From positions 1-64,000 of the forward strand of contig CANLSH010000013.1 of assembly GCA_947493705.1 (NCBI GenBank): a DNA stretch of 64,000 bases, in the 5' to 3' direction. Made by a program: the position numbers and the translations under genes. The stretch comes from an uncultured Arachnia sp. GTDB taxonomy: Bacteria; Actinomycetota; Actinomycetes; Propionibacteriales; Propionibacteriaceae. This document shows positions 47,921 through 56,919 of this stretch, in pieces. A model generated the notes under the pieces. The model was not told the DNA's origin. It searched no databases and worked only from the letters and a program-made list of their open reading frames with translations. Positions within the stretch are counted from its first letter, which is position 1. Every line of letters begins with the position of its first letter.

Positions 47921-48020
47921 TGGAACCCGGGGTTGACCATGCAGGCGGGTTCGAATGCCGAGGCCAAGGATGGGTCTCACAAAGGAGGAAATAGTGCACT
48001 CTCCTCGAAACGAGGAAGGA

Positions 48021-49190
48021 TCAGCTGTCGCCGTTGGCCTGGACGCTGGGCAATCGCCGTGCGACGAGCGCTACTGCGCCCTGTGAACCACGGGCGAGAA
48101 TCAGCGTTGCCTGGTTCGGACCCTTGAGCCGCAGCTGTCTGCGAAGCACAGCGGGGTCGACGTCGATTGCACGCTTCTTGATTTCAAGGGTACCTATGCG
48201 ATGTTGCGCCACGTAGGCGCGCAGCACGGAGTTGTCAAAGTCGAGAACCTCCAGCACCTCAAAACACTCCGCCAGGGGTGTGGCGGAGGGTTCGTCAGAA
48301 GAGAGATATGCGGTGTGTTCATTCAGAAGCCAGAGGTCCATCTGCGGCGCGATCTCCGTGACCATACCGGCCCTGATCACCGCATTGTCGGGCTCAATGA
48401 TGAATCGGCCGGGAGGCTTGGCCGGGAGCTCGCGGGGCCGATCAACGCTGAGCTCTATGGGCTTCGACCCGTCGCGGGGAAAAACTACCGCTGCCCTCGC
48501 AGGACCGGGGTCGTTCCACAGGGAGGCCTCCACCACGTCGCCGCGATGGGAAACCCATGTGGCGCGCACATCGTCGGGAATGAGTTCCCTGGGGAGACCG
48601 GGCCCCATCTTGACACAGGTGAAGTGGGGGCTGGAGAGGTGCTGCACCACGAGCGACCAGGGCGGCGAGAAATCTGCCATCTGCCACGTGCGCCCGCGAT
48701 GGCCGCGGCGGGCAGGGTCGAGGAACACGCCTGCGCCAGCGGGGACCTCCACCTCCTCGGCGAGGGCCACCCGTGCAGGGTCGCCACCCAGCAATGCAAG
48801 GTTCGCGCTTGCCAGCGCGGCGGTGTCAGCATCTGCCTCGACGGCATGCACCCTGAGCCCAGCCTCCAGAAAGGCCATCGAATCGGCGCCCATGCCGCAC
48901 CCGAGGTCGAAGACCTCCTGCACACCCGCCTCTTTGAACTTGTGGGCGCGCCACGCCGCCACCTGGTGGCGAGTGGCTTGTTCCAACCCGTCGGATGTGA
49001 AGAACATCTCCTCACCCCTCGGGAATTTCACGATGGATTTCCGCCTCAACGCCACCTGAGCAAGAGCGGCGGCCGACAACTCCGGCGAGAACTGCTTCCG
49101 CATCCGGCTGGCGGCGCCGAGCGATGCGGGGTCCGCTTCCAGGCTGGCGGCGGCCAGCGCTGCACGGCCCTGGTCGGAGAGGATGTCCAC
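48021..49190 (-). CDS. Class I SAM-dependent methyltransferase with THUMP-like domain
   Basis: A 389-residue protein with a Rossmann methyltransferase core (EVFDLGCGMGADSMAF as motif I, VHAVEADAD as the acidic post-I residue) and a C-terminal THUMP-like part. Actinobacterial proteins of this kind are probable RNA methyltransferases; the target is unknown. The start is at 49190. It is divergent from the S4 protein gene, with the palindrome between them. Confidence 0.82.
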   Translation of the reverse strand: MDILSDQGRAALAAASLEADPASLGAASRMRKQFSPELSAAALAQVALRRKSIVKFPRGEEMFFTSDGLEQATRHQVAAWRAHKFKEAGVQEVFDLGCGMGADSMAFLEAGLRVHAVEADADTAALASANLALLGGDPARVALAEEVEVPAGAGVFLDPARRGHRGRTWQMADFSPPWSLVVQHLSSPHFTCVKMGPGLPRELIPDDVRATWVSHRGDVVEASLWNDPGPARAAVVFPRDGSKPIELSVDRPRELPAKPPGRFIIEPDNAVIRAGMVTEIAPQMDLWLLNEHTAYLSSDEPSATPLAECFEVLEVLDFDNSVLRAYVAQHRIGTLEIKKRAIDVDPAVLRRQLRLKGPNQATLILARGSQGAVALVARRLPSVQANGDS

Positions 49191-49261
49191 GGACCAAACC
49201 TACAGACGCTCGGTATGGGGTGGCCGGATTGGCTGAGGCGTCACCGCGTTCCTTGCCGAAG

Positions 49262-49305
49262 CATCCGTAATCTGAGCCGCGTAGTCGCGGCTCAGATTAC
49301 GGATG
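49262..49305. repeat. Palindromic extragenic element, copy 2
   Basis: A perfect 20-bp stem (CATCCGTAATCTGAGCCGCG and its complement) with a TAGT loop; 44 bp in total. It is homologous to 14867-14900 in arms, core and some flanking bases. It lies between two divergent genes, so it cannot be an ordinary terminator for either; it is more likely a dispersed palindromic repeat or operator. Confidence 0.8.
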
Positions 49306-49363
49306 TCTTCAGGTTGCGTCACCGCGGACGTAGGCTCGGGTCCAACCAGGATCGGGGGAACAG

Positions 49364-49744
49364 ATGGCGCGGCTGGATGTGTGGCTGTGGTCAGTGCGGA
49401 TCTACAAGACCCGTTCGATGGCCACCAATGCTGTGCGCGGCGGACACGTTCGGTTGAACGGAGATCCGGTCAAACCGGCCCGCATCGTCAAACCCGGCGA
49501 CAGGGTGAGCGTGAAGGAACCCGGCTGGACGCGCGAGTTCGAGGTGAAGCAACTCCTCACGAAACGTGTCGGCCACACCGTCGCCATCGAGGCATATGTG
49601 GATCATTCACCGGAGAGGCCGACGCACCTGTCAGTCCCGATGGGACGGCGCGACCGGGGCGCCGGTCGCCCCACCAAGCGCGACCGCCGCAAGATCGACC
49701 ACCTAATCGGGCGCGACGAGCCCTGGCGTGACACCGCCGAGTAG
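49364..49744 (+). CDS. S4-domain RNA-binding protein, HslR-like
   Basis: A 126-residue protein with an N-terminal S4 domain (MARLDVWLWSVRIYKTRSMA, then GHVRLNGDPVKPAR) and a basic C-terminus (MGRRDRGAGRPTKRDRRKID). It resembles Hsp15/HslR, which binds stalled 50S subunits carrying nascent chains. It is the only plus-strand gene in a 10-kb stretch of minus genes. Confidence 0.9.
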   Translation: MARLDVWLWSVRIYKTRSMATNAVRGGHVRLNGDPVKPARIVKPGDRVSVKEPGWTREFEVKQLLTKRVGHTVAIEAYVDHSPERPTHLSVPMGRRDRGAGRPTKRDRRKIDHLIGRDEPWRDTAE

Positions 49745-49762
49745 TTTCACGAAGGCGTGGCG

Positions 49763-49792
49763 CCGCTCGTCGACCGTGAGCGGAACGAGCGG
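49763..49792. terminator. Hairpin between the S4 gene and the alcohol dehydrogenase gene
   Basis: CCGCTCGT pairs with ACGAGCGG, an 8-bp stem, in the 100-bp convergent gap after the S4 gene. It is a possible bidirectional terminator, without a T run. Confidence 0.5.
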
Positions 49793-49844
49793 GTGATGTC
49801 CGCCCGTAGATCCCCGGCGACGATCCTTCCGGGCGATGCAGCGA

Positions 49845-50909
49845 TCACTTCATCGAGACGAGGATCTTGACCTCGCTGTCCCTGTCCTGAAGAAGACGAT
49901 TGAAGCCCTGCTCAACGATCTCATCCGGCCCGATACGACCCGTGATGAATGGTTCGAGGTCAATCTGCCCGCTCTGCACCAATTCAATTGCATCCGCATG
50001 GTCATTCGCATAGCCGATGCAACTGCCCATCTCGCGATCCTGCATCGTGAGGTACTTCGAGATGTCGAGCTCAATGGGCTGCGAGTGAAGCGCGACCACC
50101 TCCAGGCGACCACCCGCACCAAGAACGCCCAGCAACTGCTCCACCACGACGGGAACACCGGCTGCATCGAAAGCGAGTTCGGCGCCGGCACCGCCTGTCT
50201 GCGCTGCCACGATTTCGTTCAGGTCCTCATTCATGGGATCCACCACCACGTCCGCAACAGCTGTGGATGCGGCCAGTTCCCGGCGCTTTCTGGAGACCTC
50301 ACTGACGATCGTCTTCACTCCGTATGCCTTCAGCACCGCCGCGACGAGAAGCCCGATGGGGCCCGCCCCGCCAACGACTGCTGTCTGTCCGGCCTCCGCC
50401 TTGGCGTGCTTCACCGCATGGACTGCCACGGCAAGGGGCTCGATCATCGCCGCCTGATCCAAGGGCATGTCTCCCACCGGGTGCACCCATCGCTTCTCCA
50501 CCACGATGTGCTCGCTGAGTCCACCGCCGCGTCCCGAGATGCCGATGAATCCCATCTTCTCGCACAGGTTGTACGCACCCTTCTCGCAGGCCGGACAGGT
50601 GCCATCCACCATGAGTGGTTCCACTACGACGGAGTCCCCGACCGAGAATCCGTCGACACCCTCTCCGATCTCCTCGACCACACCTGAGAACTCATGGCCC
50701 AGCACGACGGGCAGGGTTTCGCCGGAGATGGGGTGGGGTTCGTCCGCGGTCGGTGCGGGCGGAATCGGCCCGTCCTGGTAGAGATGGAGGTCACTGCCAC
50801 AGATGCCATTGAAAGAGGGCGAGATCTTCACTGTGCCCGGCCGCACCTGCGGTTCCTCGATGTCCTCGATGCGGAGGTCTTCCTTGCCGTAGTACAGAAC
50901 TGCCTTCAT
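49845..50909 (-). CDS. Zinc-dependent 2,3-butanediol dehydrogenase-like enzyme
   Basis: A 354-residue medium-chain dehydrogenase. Zinc ligands are in GICGSDLHLY and GHEFSG, structural-zinc cysteines in CPACEKGAYNLC, and the NAD-binding loop is VVGGAGPIGLLVAAVL. These fit the R,R-butanediol dehydrogenase/sorbitol dehydrogenase group, acting on acetoin/butanediol or a related polyol. The start at 50909 is chosen over 50912 and 50966 because GAGGAG is ideally spaced. Confidence 0.87.
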   Translation of the reverse strand: MKAVLYYGKEDLRIEDIEEPQVRPGTVKISPSFNGICGSDLHLYQDGPIPPAPTADEPHPISGETLPVVLGHEFSGVVEEIGEGVDGFSVGDSVVVEPLMVDGTCPACEKGAYNLCEKMGFIGISGRGGGLSEHIVVEKRWVHPVGDMPLDQAAMIEPLAVAVHAVKHAKAEAGQTAVVGGAGPIGLLVAAVLKAYGVKTIVSEVSRKRRELAASTAVADVVVDPMNEDLNEIVAAQTGGAGAELAFDAAGVPVVVEQLLGVLGAGGRLEVVALHSQPIELDISKYLTMQDREMGSCIGYANDHADAIELVQSGQIDLEPFITGRIGPDEIVEQGFNRLLQDRDSEVKILVSMK

Positions 50910-51049
50910 CATGCTCTCCTCACTGGTCAGAGCCGATGAGACCTGCAGATTTCGGGTCAGAGACACCAGCCCTGATCTGGTTCCGATGCTACGCCCCGCG
51001 GGGGTCTACTACGACTCGTCGGCGTACAGCGGGATGTGCGACGACGCGT

Positions 51050-52093
51050 TCACACGACGACCGTCGAGACCGGCAGACCGGGATCGGCACTGAAGTCCAG
51101 AGCCGACGGCGACAGTCCGGCTCGGACCACCTCGGAGCCCACGGCTGCGATCATGGCTCCGTTGTCAGTGCAGAGCGCTGGCCGGGGTCTGCGCAACTCG
51201 ACACCGGCCGCTGCGGTCCGCTCCTCCAGCAATCTCCGCAGTCGCGAATTGGCGGCCACTCCCCCACCCAGCAACATCGTGTCAACCTCGAAGTGGCGCG
51301 CGGCGTCAACGGCTTTCCTCGTGAGTACGTCACAGACGGCCTCCTGGAAGCTGGCACACACGTCGGCCACCGGAACGTCCTTGCCTTCCAGGCGCCGCAG
51401 CTCCACCCAGCGGGCAACGGCAGTCTTCAGGCCGGAGAACGAGAAATCGAAGCGGTGCCTGACCATGTCGTGGCGAGCCGTGAGGCCGCGGGGAAACGCG
51501 ATGGCATGCGGATCGCCATCGGCGGCCAGCTTGTCGATGACCGGTCCGCCGGGGTAGGCCAGGCCGAGCAGTCGCGCGACCTTGTCGTATGCCTCGCCGG
51601 CTGCATCGTCGATGGTGAAGCCCACCTCTGTGATGGAACGCGTCATGTCAGTCACGTGCAGAAGGGAAGTGTGTCCCCCGGAGACCAGCAGCGCGACGCT
51701 GGGCATGGGGAGCTCGCCATGGTCCAACAGGTCGACGGCAACGTGACCCACCAGGTGGTTGACGCCGTACAGCGGCTTGTTCAAGTATGTGGCAAGGGCT
51801 TTTGCCGAGGAGATTCCCACCAGCAGGGCACCCATCAGCCCCGGTCCGGCTGTTACGGCGATGCCGTCGAGGTCGGTGAGGTCTATCCCGGCCACCTCAA
51901 CTGCACGCTCAAGCGTTGGGAGCATGGCCGAGAGGTGCGCCCGGCTGGCGACTTCCGGCACCACTCCCCCGAACCGGGCGTGCAGATCCACGGAACTGGC
52001 CACCTCATTGGCGAGCAGTTCGCGGCCGCGGACGATGCCGACGCCGGTCTCGTCGCAGGAGGATTCGATACCGAGCACCAGGGGTTCAGTCAC
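51050..52093 (-). CDS. tsaD: tRNA N6-adenosine threonylcarbamoyltransferase TsaD
   Basis: The catalytic ASKHA-fold subunit that transfers threonylcarbamoyl to A37 of ANN-decoding tRNAs (t6A). The 347 residues carry [12 protein letters not shown], the metal-binding NHLVGHVA and [10 protein letters not shown]. It is the last gene of tsaE-tsaB-rimI-tsaD, overlapping rimI by 4 bp. Confidence 0.97.
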   Translation of the reverse strand: MTEPLVLGIESSCDETGVGIVRGRELLANEVASSVDLHARFGGVVPEVASRAHLSAMLPTLERAVEVAGIDLTDLDGIAVTAGPGLMGALLVGISSAKALATYLNKPLYGVNHLVGHVAVDLLDHGELPMPSVALLVSGGHTSLLHVTDMTRSITEVGFTIDDAAGEAYDKVARLLGLAYPGGPVIDKLAADGDPHAIAFPRGLTARHDMVRHRFDFSFSGLKTAVARWVELRRLEGKDVPVADVCASFQEAVCDVLTRKAVDAARHFEVDTMLLGGGVAANSRLRRLLEERTAAAGVELRRPRPALCTDNGAMIAAVGSEVVRAGLSPSALDFSADPGLPVSTVVV

Positions 52094-52593
52094 GATGATT
52101 CTCCTTCGTCAACGGCTGCAATATCTCGTTCCAGGATCACGGCGTGGGCACCGGGACCGTAGTAATCGCTGCGCTCGGAGATCCACCGAAAACCCACTGC
52201 GTCGTACAGCGACAGCGCGGCCGCATTGGTGGCCTCAACCTCCAACAACATGCGGCTCGCGCCCACCTCCTGGGCCCACGCGATGCCGACGTCCATCAGC
52301 TGACGTGCAAGCCCAGATCGTCGTGCGGTCGGTGATGTCACGATGCGGTGGAGGTCAACGACATCGGCAGACATGGCGAATGTGGCAGCGGCTTCCACCG
52401 CTCCCGACTGATTCCGACACACAATGACGCGACGGTTCTCTGCAGCCAGTTCCCCCCTCCAGGATTCCTCGCTCCATCGCTGGCCCTCCGGGAAGGAGGC
52501 CTCCAGCGCCATGAGGCCTGACAGGTCCGCCGTCGTCGCGGCGGACACAACTTGGCCCGCGACCGACACGGAATCGTCGGTCACAGCGCTCAC
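52090..52593 (-). CDS. rimI: GNAT N-acetyltransferase, RimI-like
   Basis: A 167-residue GNAT protein with the acetyl-CoA motif ([15 protein letters not shown]) and, near the C-terminus, [20 protein letters not shown], as in ribosomal-protein S18 alanine acetyltransferase. Its position between tsaB and tsaD is the usual one for rimI. The true substrate is not shown. The start overlaps the tsaB stop by 4 bp. Confidence 0.9.
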   Translation of the reverse strand: MSAVTDDSVSVAGQVVSAATTADLSGLMALEASFPEGQRWSEESWRGELAAENRRVIVCRNQSGAVEAAATFAMSADVVDLHRIVTSPTARRSGLARQLMDVGIAWAQEVGASRMLLEVEATNAAALSLYDAVGFRWISERSDYYGPGAHAVILERDIAAVDEGESS

Positions 52594-53237
52594 CGGATCC
52601 TCAACCGGGGCAGCGCGGACTTGGGCGGTCCACCCACCGTTGCATCGGCCGGGCGCAGGTAATAGGGTTCCGACGGCGCCGCTGGCAGTTCGCGCCAGCG
52701 CGCAGCCAACAACGCGGTATCGATGCTGTTCGGACCGCTCGCGTCAAAGCGCACTCGATCCCGCATGGTCTCAGGCACCGGTCCCCCGACGGGCACTGGT
52801 GGCAGTGTTTCAGGGGCGCCCACCTGAGGCTCCCCCACACGGGCACCGTTGCGGTGATGCGCCCAGTAGAGCTCCTTGCGACGGGCATCCGAGGCCACGA
52901 CGAATTCTGTCGGCGCACCAGTGACCTGCCACTGCAGTGCGAGAACATCGAGGGAACAGACACGGTGCAGTTCCCTGCTGGCCAGATGAGCGAGCGTGGC
53001 TGCGGCGGCGATTCCAACGCGCAGTCCGGTGAACGGACCGGGACCCATGCCCACGACGAACTCGTCCGCGTCTGCCACGGACAGGCCATTGCGGCGGCAC
53101 ACCTCCACCACGCAGGGCATCAGCGATTCGCCATGGGCACGGGTGTCGGTCACCACCTCGACGTCAACGGGGACGCCGTCGCGCGCCAATCCCGTTGCAA
53201 CATGGTGCGAGGTGTCAATGACAAGAGTCCAGGTCAT
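52590..53237 (-). CDS. tsaB: TsaB, t6A dimerisation partner
   Basis: A 215-residue, TsaD-like protein that binds TsaD and TsaE to form the t6A complex; it is catalytically inactive. It contains MTWTLVIDTSHHVATG, then VGMGPGPFTGLRVGIA, the family signature. The start at 53237 overlaps the GNAT-tsaE stop by 4 bp; the longer frame to 53390 is inside that gene. Confidence 0.94.
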   Translation of the reverse strand: MTWTLVIDTSHHVATGLARDGVPVDVEVVTDTRAHGESLMPCVVEVCRRNGLSVADADEFVVGMGPGPFTGLRVGIAAAATLAHLASRELHRVCSLDVLALQWQVTGAPTEFVVASDARRKELYWAHHRNGARVGEPQVGAPETLPPVPVGGPVPETMRDRVRFDASGPNSIDTALLAARWRELPAAPSEPYYLRPADATVGGPPKSALPRLRIR

Positions 53238-54163
53238 GTGTGCTCCCGAAGAGTTTCCAGTGCGCCTTCCCAGCGTTGCCCGACGCCGGTCAGTCGCACG
53301 GTGCGCAGTTCTGTCGTGGGATCGGTACTGCGAAGAATGTCTATTTCCAACCGGTCCTCCGCCAGCCATTCGGCCTTTCCCCGTCCCCATTCGATGTAGG
53401 TCACGGAGTCCGCCAGCGAGGCGTCGAGATCGATGTCGGAGAGTTCGGCTGCGTCGCCCAGGCGGTAGGCGTCGACGTGCACGAGATGTGGACCAGCGTC
53501 CAGGCTTCGGTGCACTCGCGAGATGACGAACGTGGGCGAGATCACGGGTCCTGTGATGCCCAGTCCCCTGCCCAGGCCCTGCGCAAGAGTGGTCTTCCCG
53601 GCACCAAGTTCGCCGTCGACCACGAGCACGTCCCCGGGGCGGAGCACTTCGGCGATGCGCTCGCCCAACTCCTGCATGAACTCAGTTGTCAGAATATCCA
53701 CTACGACGGGGAGGTCCCGGCCCAGGATGTATCCGTCCGGCTCCTCCCTCACCACAGTGAAACCGTGGCGCTGCCACCACGTCACCAGTTCGGGGAACTC
53801 GCGACGCGTCAGAAGCTCAACGCGCCGTCCTCCCAGGGTGGCCGCCAGTTCTCCGGCGGCCTCTGCCAGAGCCCGGGCGAGACCGCCGCCCGCGGCACCG
53901 GGTGACACACTGACCCGCCGCAGGGTGGCGACGGGTCCGTGAAGCTCCACCAACAAGCAGGCGACAACCTCGCCGTCGACGACAGCACAGACACCGTGAC
54001 CCACTTCGAGCGCGTGCTCGATGTCGGTGACGGTGTCGGCCAGCGCCGCGGGCGGTGGGTCGACATGCCGTCGGTGGGCGAAGGCCTCATGGATGACCCG
54101 CAGCATGGCGGGAGCATCCTCGGGGGTCGCCAGCCGGAGCGAAACCTGTGGGAAGAAGTTCAT
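53234..54163 (-). CDS. tsaE: GNAT acetyltransferase-TsaE fusion protein
   Basis: A 309-residue, two-domain protein. Residues about 8-150 form a GNAT fold (LRRVSVSPGAAGGGLARALA is the acetyl-CoA loop). Residues about 155-309 are TsaE, the t6A ATPase, with P-loop GELGAGKTT (184-192) and SPTFVISRVH, YRLGDAAEL and YIEWG motifs. TsaE is normally a ~150-residue separate protein. Fused GNAT domains exist in some Actinomycetota. It is the first gene of the t6A operon. Confidence 0.92.
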   Translation of the reverse strand: MNFFPQVSLRLATPEDAPAMLRVIHEAFAHRRHVDPPPAALADTVTDIEHALEVGHGVCAVVDGEVVACLLVELHGPVATLRRVSVSPGAAGGGLARALAEAAGELAATLGGRRVELLTRREFPELVTWWQRHGFTVVREEPDGYILGRDLPVVVDILTTEFMQELGERIAEVLRPGDVLVVDGELGAGKTTLAQGLGRGLGITGPVISPTFVISRVHRSLDAGPHLVHVDAYRLGDAAELSDIDLDASLADSVTYIEWGRGKAEWLAEDRLEIDILRSTDPTTELRTVRLTGVGQRWEGALETLREHT

Positions 54164-54192
54164 TTCCTCGGCGATTCTAGTGCCGCAACGTC

Positions 54193-56496
54193 CTACTTCC
54201 AGTTGCGGTTGCGTCCGCCGCCACCGCCACCGCCGCGTTTGCGGAAGCCACCGCCGCCGCCACGGTTCTGGGGGCGACGGGGCTGCTGTTTGGGAGCGAT
54301 CAGCCGCTGGTACTCGGAGTCACCGATGGGGGCTCCCATGGGAACCTGTGCACCGGTGGCCTCGTGCAGCTCATCGCTGCCAGGGGCAACGTCGGTGGGC
54401 GACACATTGACGCCCGCCTGGCCGGAGATGCGACGCATCTCCTTGCGCTGGTGCGGCAGCACGATACTGACGACTGCACCCGATTCACCCGCGCGAGCTG
54501 TGCGCCCGGCACGGTGCAGGTAGTCCTTCGAGTTCATGGGTGGATCCACCTGCAGCACCAGGGAGACATCATCAACATGGATGCCGCGGGCTGCGACGTC
54601 AGTGGCCACCAGGACAGGGAGCTCCTCGCCCTTGAAGGCTGCGAGAATACGAGCGCGGGCGCCCTGGGTCAGTCCGCCGTGCAGACCGCCGGCCATGACG
54701 CCTGCCTCGCGGAGCTGTCCGGAGATGCGCTCCACACCCATCTGGGTACGCGCGAAGATCACCGTCTTGCCCTCACGGTTCGCGATCTCGGCGGTGATGG
54801 GGTTCTTATGGTGTGGCGCCATCTGCAGCAGGTGATGCGCCAGCGTTGTGACGGAGTTCTTGGACGAATCCACCTCATGTGTCACAGGATCGTGCAGGTA
54901 CTTGCGCACCAGGCGATCCACAGCGTGGTCCAGCGTGGCGGAGAACAGCATGCGCTGCCCGTTGTCCGGGACGGATTCAAGCAGCGTCGTGACGGCGGGC
55001 ATGAAGCCGAGATCACTCATGTGATCAGCTTCGTCGAGGACGGTGACTTCCACCTGCGAAAGATCGGCGGTGCCCTGCTCCAGCAGGTCAATGAGGCGAC
55101 CCGGGGTGGCCACAACAATGTCAACGCCGCGCTCGAAGGCACGGACCTGCGGCGGGTAGGGCATGCCACCCGTGATCAGCGTCAGCTTCAGTCCGACGGT
55201 GCTCGCCAGTGGCGAGAGGTCGTCGGCAATCTGGAGCGCCAGCTCGCGGGTGGGGGTGATGATCATGGCGCGGGGGGTGCCGGAGGGGCGCCCGTCGGCC
55301 AGCCGGGTGAGCAGAGAAAGTCCGAAGGCCAAGGTTTTGCCGGAGCCTGTGCGGCCGCGACCGAGCACATCGCGGCCGGCGATGCCGTCGACGATGGTTG
55401 CCTGCTGGATGGGGAAGGGTTCCGTGATGCCACGGGCCTCGAGTTGCGCCACGAGCGGCAGACCGACGCCGAGTTCGGCGAATCCGGAGGCCTGGTGAGC
55501 ATCGGAAACCTGAACGTCGGCGACTTCTCCTTCCGACCAACTCATCTGGTCGGTCTCGGGATTGCCCAAATCCTGGTCGTAGTCCTGACGGCTGTTGTGG
55601 CGTGGCTGGTGGGAGCGGTCCCGATAGTCACTGGAGGGCCCACGACGGCTTGTGTCGCCACCGAAGTTGCGACGATTGTCCCGTTCACCTCCGCGGCCAT
55701 TGCTCTCCTCGAAACGACGGGGACCGCGGTCGTCGAAGGAGCGGCCACCGCGATCATCGCGTGACCTGCCCTGATATCCGCGGTCGCGGGAGTCGCTGCG
55801 GTCCTGGTAACGGGGTCGATCTCCACCATTGCGGTCGGCATTGCGGGAGCGGTCGACACCTCCGCGGCCACGATCGTCGCCTCCGCGCTCATTGCGCCCA
55901 CGGTCGTTGAAGCCGCCACGGTCATTGAATCCACCTCGGCCGTGAGCGGGCCTGCTGCGCTCAGCGGGGCGACGGTCGTTGAAAGAGTTGGATCCGGAGT
56001 CGCGACGGTCATACGAAGGGCGATCGGAGCCGCCCGAGCCACGACGATCATACGAACCACCGCCTGAACCAGAGTCACGACGATCGAAAGAACGTCCGCC
56101 GGACGGACGCGAATCGCGACGGTCAAACGAACGACCGTTGGATGGACCAGAATCGCGACGCTCGAAGGAACGACGATCCGATGAGCCCGAATCACGACGA
56201 TCGAAGGACCGGCCGTTGAAACCAGAATCGCGACGGTCAGAGGAACGGCGGTCATCGCCACCGGAGACAGCGCGGACCCCACGCTCGTCACGGTTGGACT
56301 CAGAGCGGGCTGCATGATCGTCGCTGGAGTTGCGATCCTTGCGAGCGACGTAGGGGCGGGAGCCTTCGTAGGGGCGGAAACCGCCGCTCTTCTTGGGCTT
56401 CGCGCCCTTGGCTGCACGGTCGGCGGCGCTCCAGCGCTTCTTGGGCGTACCGTCCGCCTTGCGCGACTTGGGCGCTTTCTTGTTTGACATGGTCAT
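54193..56496 (-). CDS. DEAD-box RNA helicase with long Arg/Ser/Asp/Gly-rich N-terminus
   Basis: A 767-residue helicase. The helicase core (about 335-690) has the Q-motif region GFAELG, GRGRTGSGKT, PTRELALQI, VLDEADHM, SATLD, and HRAGRTARAGE. The ~330-residue N-terminus is strongly repetitive, with RSFDRRDSG-like units at about 85-172, then DRGGFNDRG repeats; the C-terminus is Gly/Arg-rich. Such tails bind RNA and may phase-separate. Possible roles are cold adaptation or rRNA/mRNA remodelling. GAGGAA precedes the ATG at 56496. Confidence 0.92.
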   Translation of the reverse strand: MTMSNKKAPKSRKADGTPKKRWSAADRAAKGAKPKKSGGFRPYEGSRPYVARKDRNSSDDHAARSESNRDERGVRAVSGGDDRRSSDRRDSGFNGRSFDRRDSGSSDRRSFERRDSGPSNGRSFDRRDSRPSGGRSFDRRDSGSGGGSYDRRGSGGSDRPSYDRRDSGSNSFNDRRPAERSRPAHGRGGFNDRGGFNDRGRNERGGDDRGRGGVDRSRNADRNGGDRPRYQDRSDSRDRGYQGRSRDDRGGRSFDDRGPRRFEESNGRGGERDNRRNFGGDTSRRGPSSDYRDRSHQPRHNSRQDYDQDLGNPETDQMSWSEGEVADVQVSDAHQASGFAELGVGLPLVAQLEARGITEPFPIQQATIVDGIAGRDVLGRGRTGSGKTLAFGLSLLTRLADGRPSGTPRAMIITPTRELALQIADDLSPLASTVGLKLTLITGGMPYPPQVRAFERGVDIVVATPGRLIDLLEQGTADLSQVEVTVLDEADHMSDLGFMPAVTTLLESVPDNGQRMLFSATLDHAVDRLVRKYLHDPVTHEVDSSKNSVTTLAHHLLQMAPHHKNPITAEIANREGKTVIFARTQMGVERISGQLREAGVMAGGLHGGLTQGARARILAAFKGEELPVLVATDVAARGIHVDDVSLVLQVDPPMNSKDYLHRAGRTARAGESGAVVSIVLPHQRKEMRRISGQAGVNVSPTDVAPGSDELHEATGAQVPMGAPIGDSEYQRLIAPKQQPRRPQNRGGGGGFRKRGGGGGGGRNRNWK
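55980..56244 (-). repeat. Coding tandem repeat in the helicase N-terminus
   Basis: Roughly six or seven units of about 13-16 codons each encoding R-S-F/Y-D/E-R-R-D-S-G-x-S/G. The DNA is repetitive too (CGACGGTC and GAATCGCGACG recur on the plus strand), so unit number could vary by slippage or recombination. Confidence 0.75.
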
Positions 56497-56919
56497 GGTG
56501 ATTCCTCAAATGGATTGTTGACGAGCCCGGCGGCGGTTTGCGCCCGGCAGTGGCTCGTCTCGTCCTAAAAGGTGTCCCATTACAAGACGGCCAGAGGATG
56601 CGATCAATGTCGCGCCTCGATGGTGCTGCTGTACCGATGGAGCTACCGACCCAGAACTTGGCCGGCGGGTGAAAATACGCGGACCGGAGCAGCGCGGTCG
56701 CGGGGGGCCAATCTGGCCTTTTGCCACTTTACCGGGGCGAGGCCGGATTTCCCAAAGCGAATGCTCAGTTGACCACTGTGTATCGAGCATCAACCGCGAA
56801 CTCCGCCGCACCGTGGTGCGAGAAAACTGCCATCCTCAGGTGGTCAAAAGCCGCGTGCGGTCGTGTCGAGGCCTCTGGTGGCACACGGCGGTCGGGTTCT
56901 GAGCAGTTCTTTGTGTTGT
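56497..56919 (-). promoter_or_regulatory. 423-bp upstream/leader region of the helicase gene
   Basis: No supported gene. A hairpin lies 24-63 bases before the ATG: GACGAGCC (56520-56527) pairs with GGCTCGTC (56552-56559), with GC-rich pairing potential inside. Candidate minus-strand -10 hexamers are TATTTT (near 56671-56676) and TAAAGT (near 56730-56735). The first would give a leader of about 170 bases. RNA helicase genes often have long, autoregulated leaders. Confidence 0.5.

Larger units (their letters stand above)
47593..48020. other. 428-bp intergenic region: SBP upstream region, repeat element and 3' flank of the methyltransferase gene
   Basis: 47593-47755 holds the importer promoter region with an inverted repeat (47616-47649) and possible -10/-35 sites. 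47756-47920 is repeat copy C. 47921-48020 has no supported gene; it contains CCTCG-AAA-CGAGG (48002-48014), a small hairpin just after the minus-strand methyltransferase gene, and a tRNA-like GGGTTCGAATG (47947-47957) that does not fold into a tRNA. Confidence 0.6.

Noticed and set aside
47940..47970. tRNA-like T-arm sequence GGGTTCGAATG next to the repeat element
   Set aside because: Only a T-loop-like heptamer with a 3-bp stem is present; no acceptor, D or anticodon stems fit around it.
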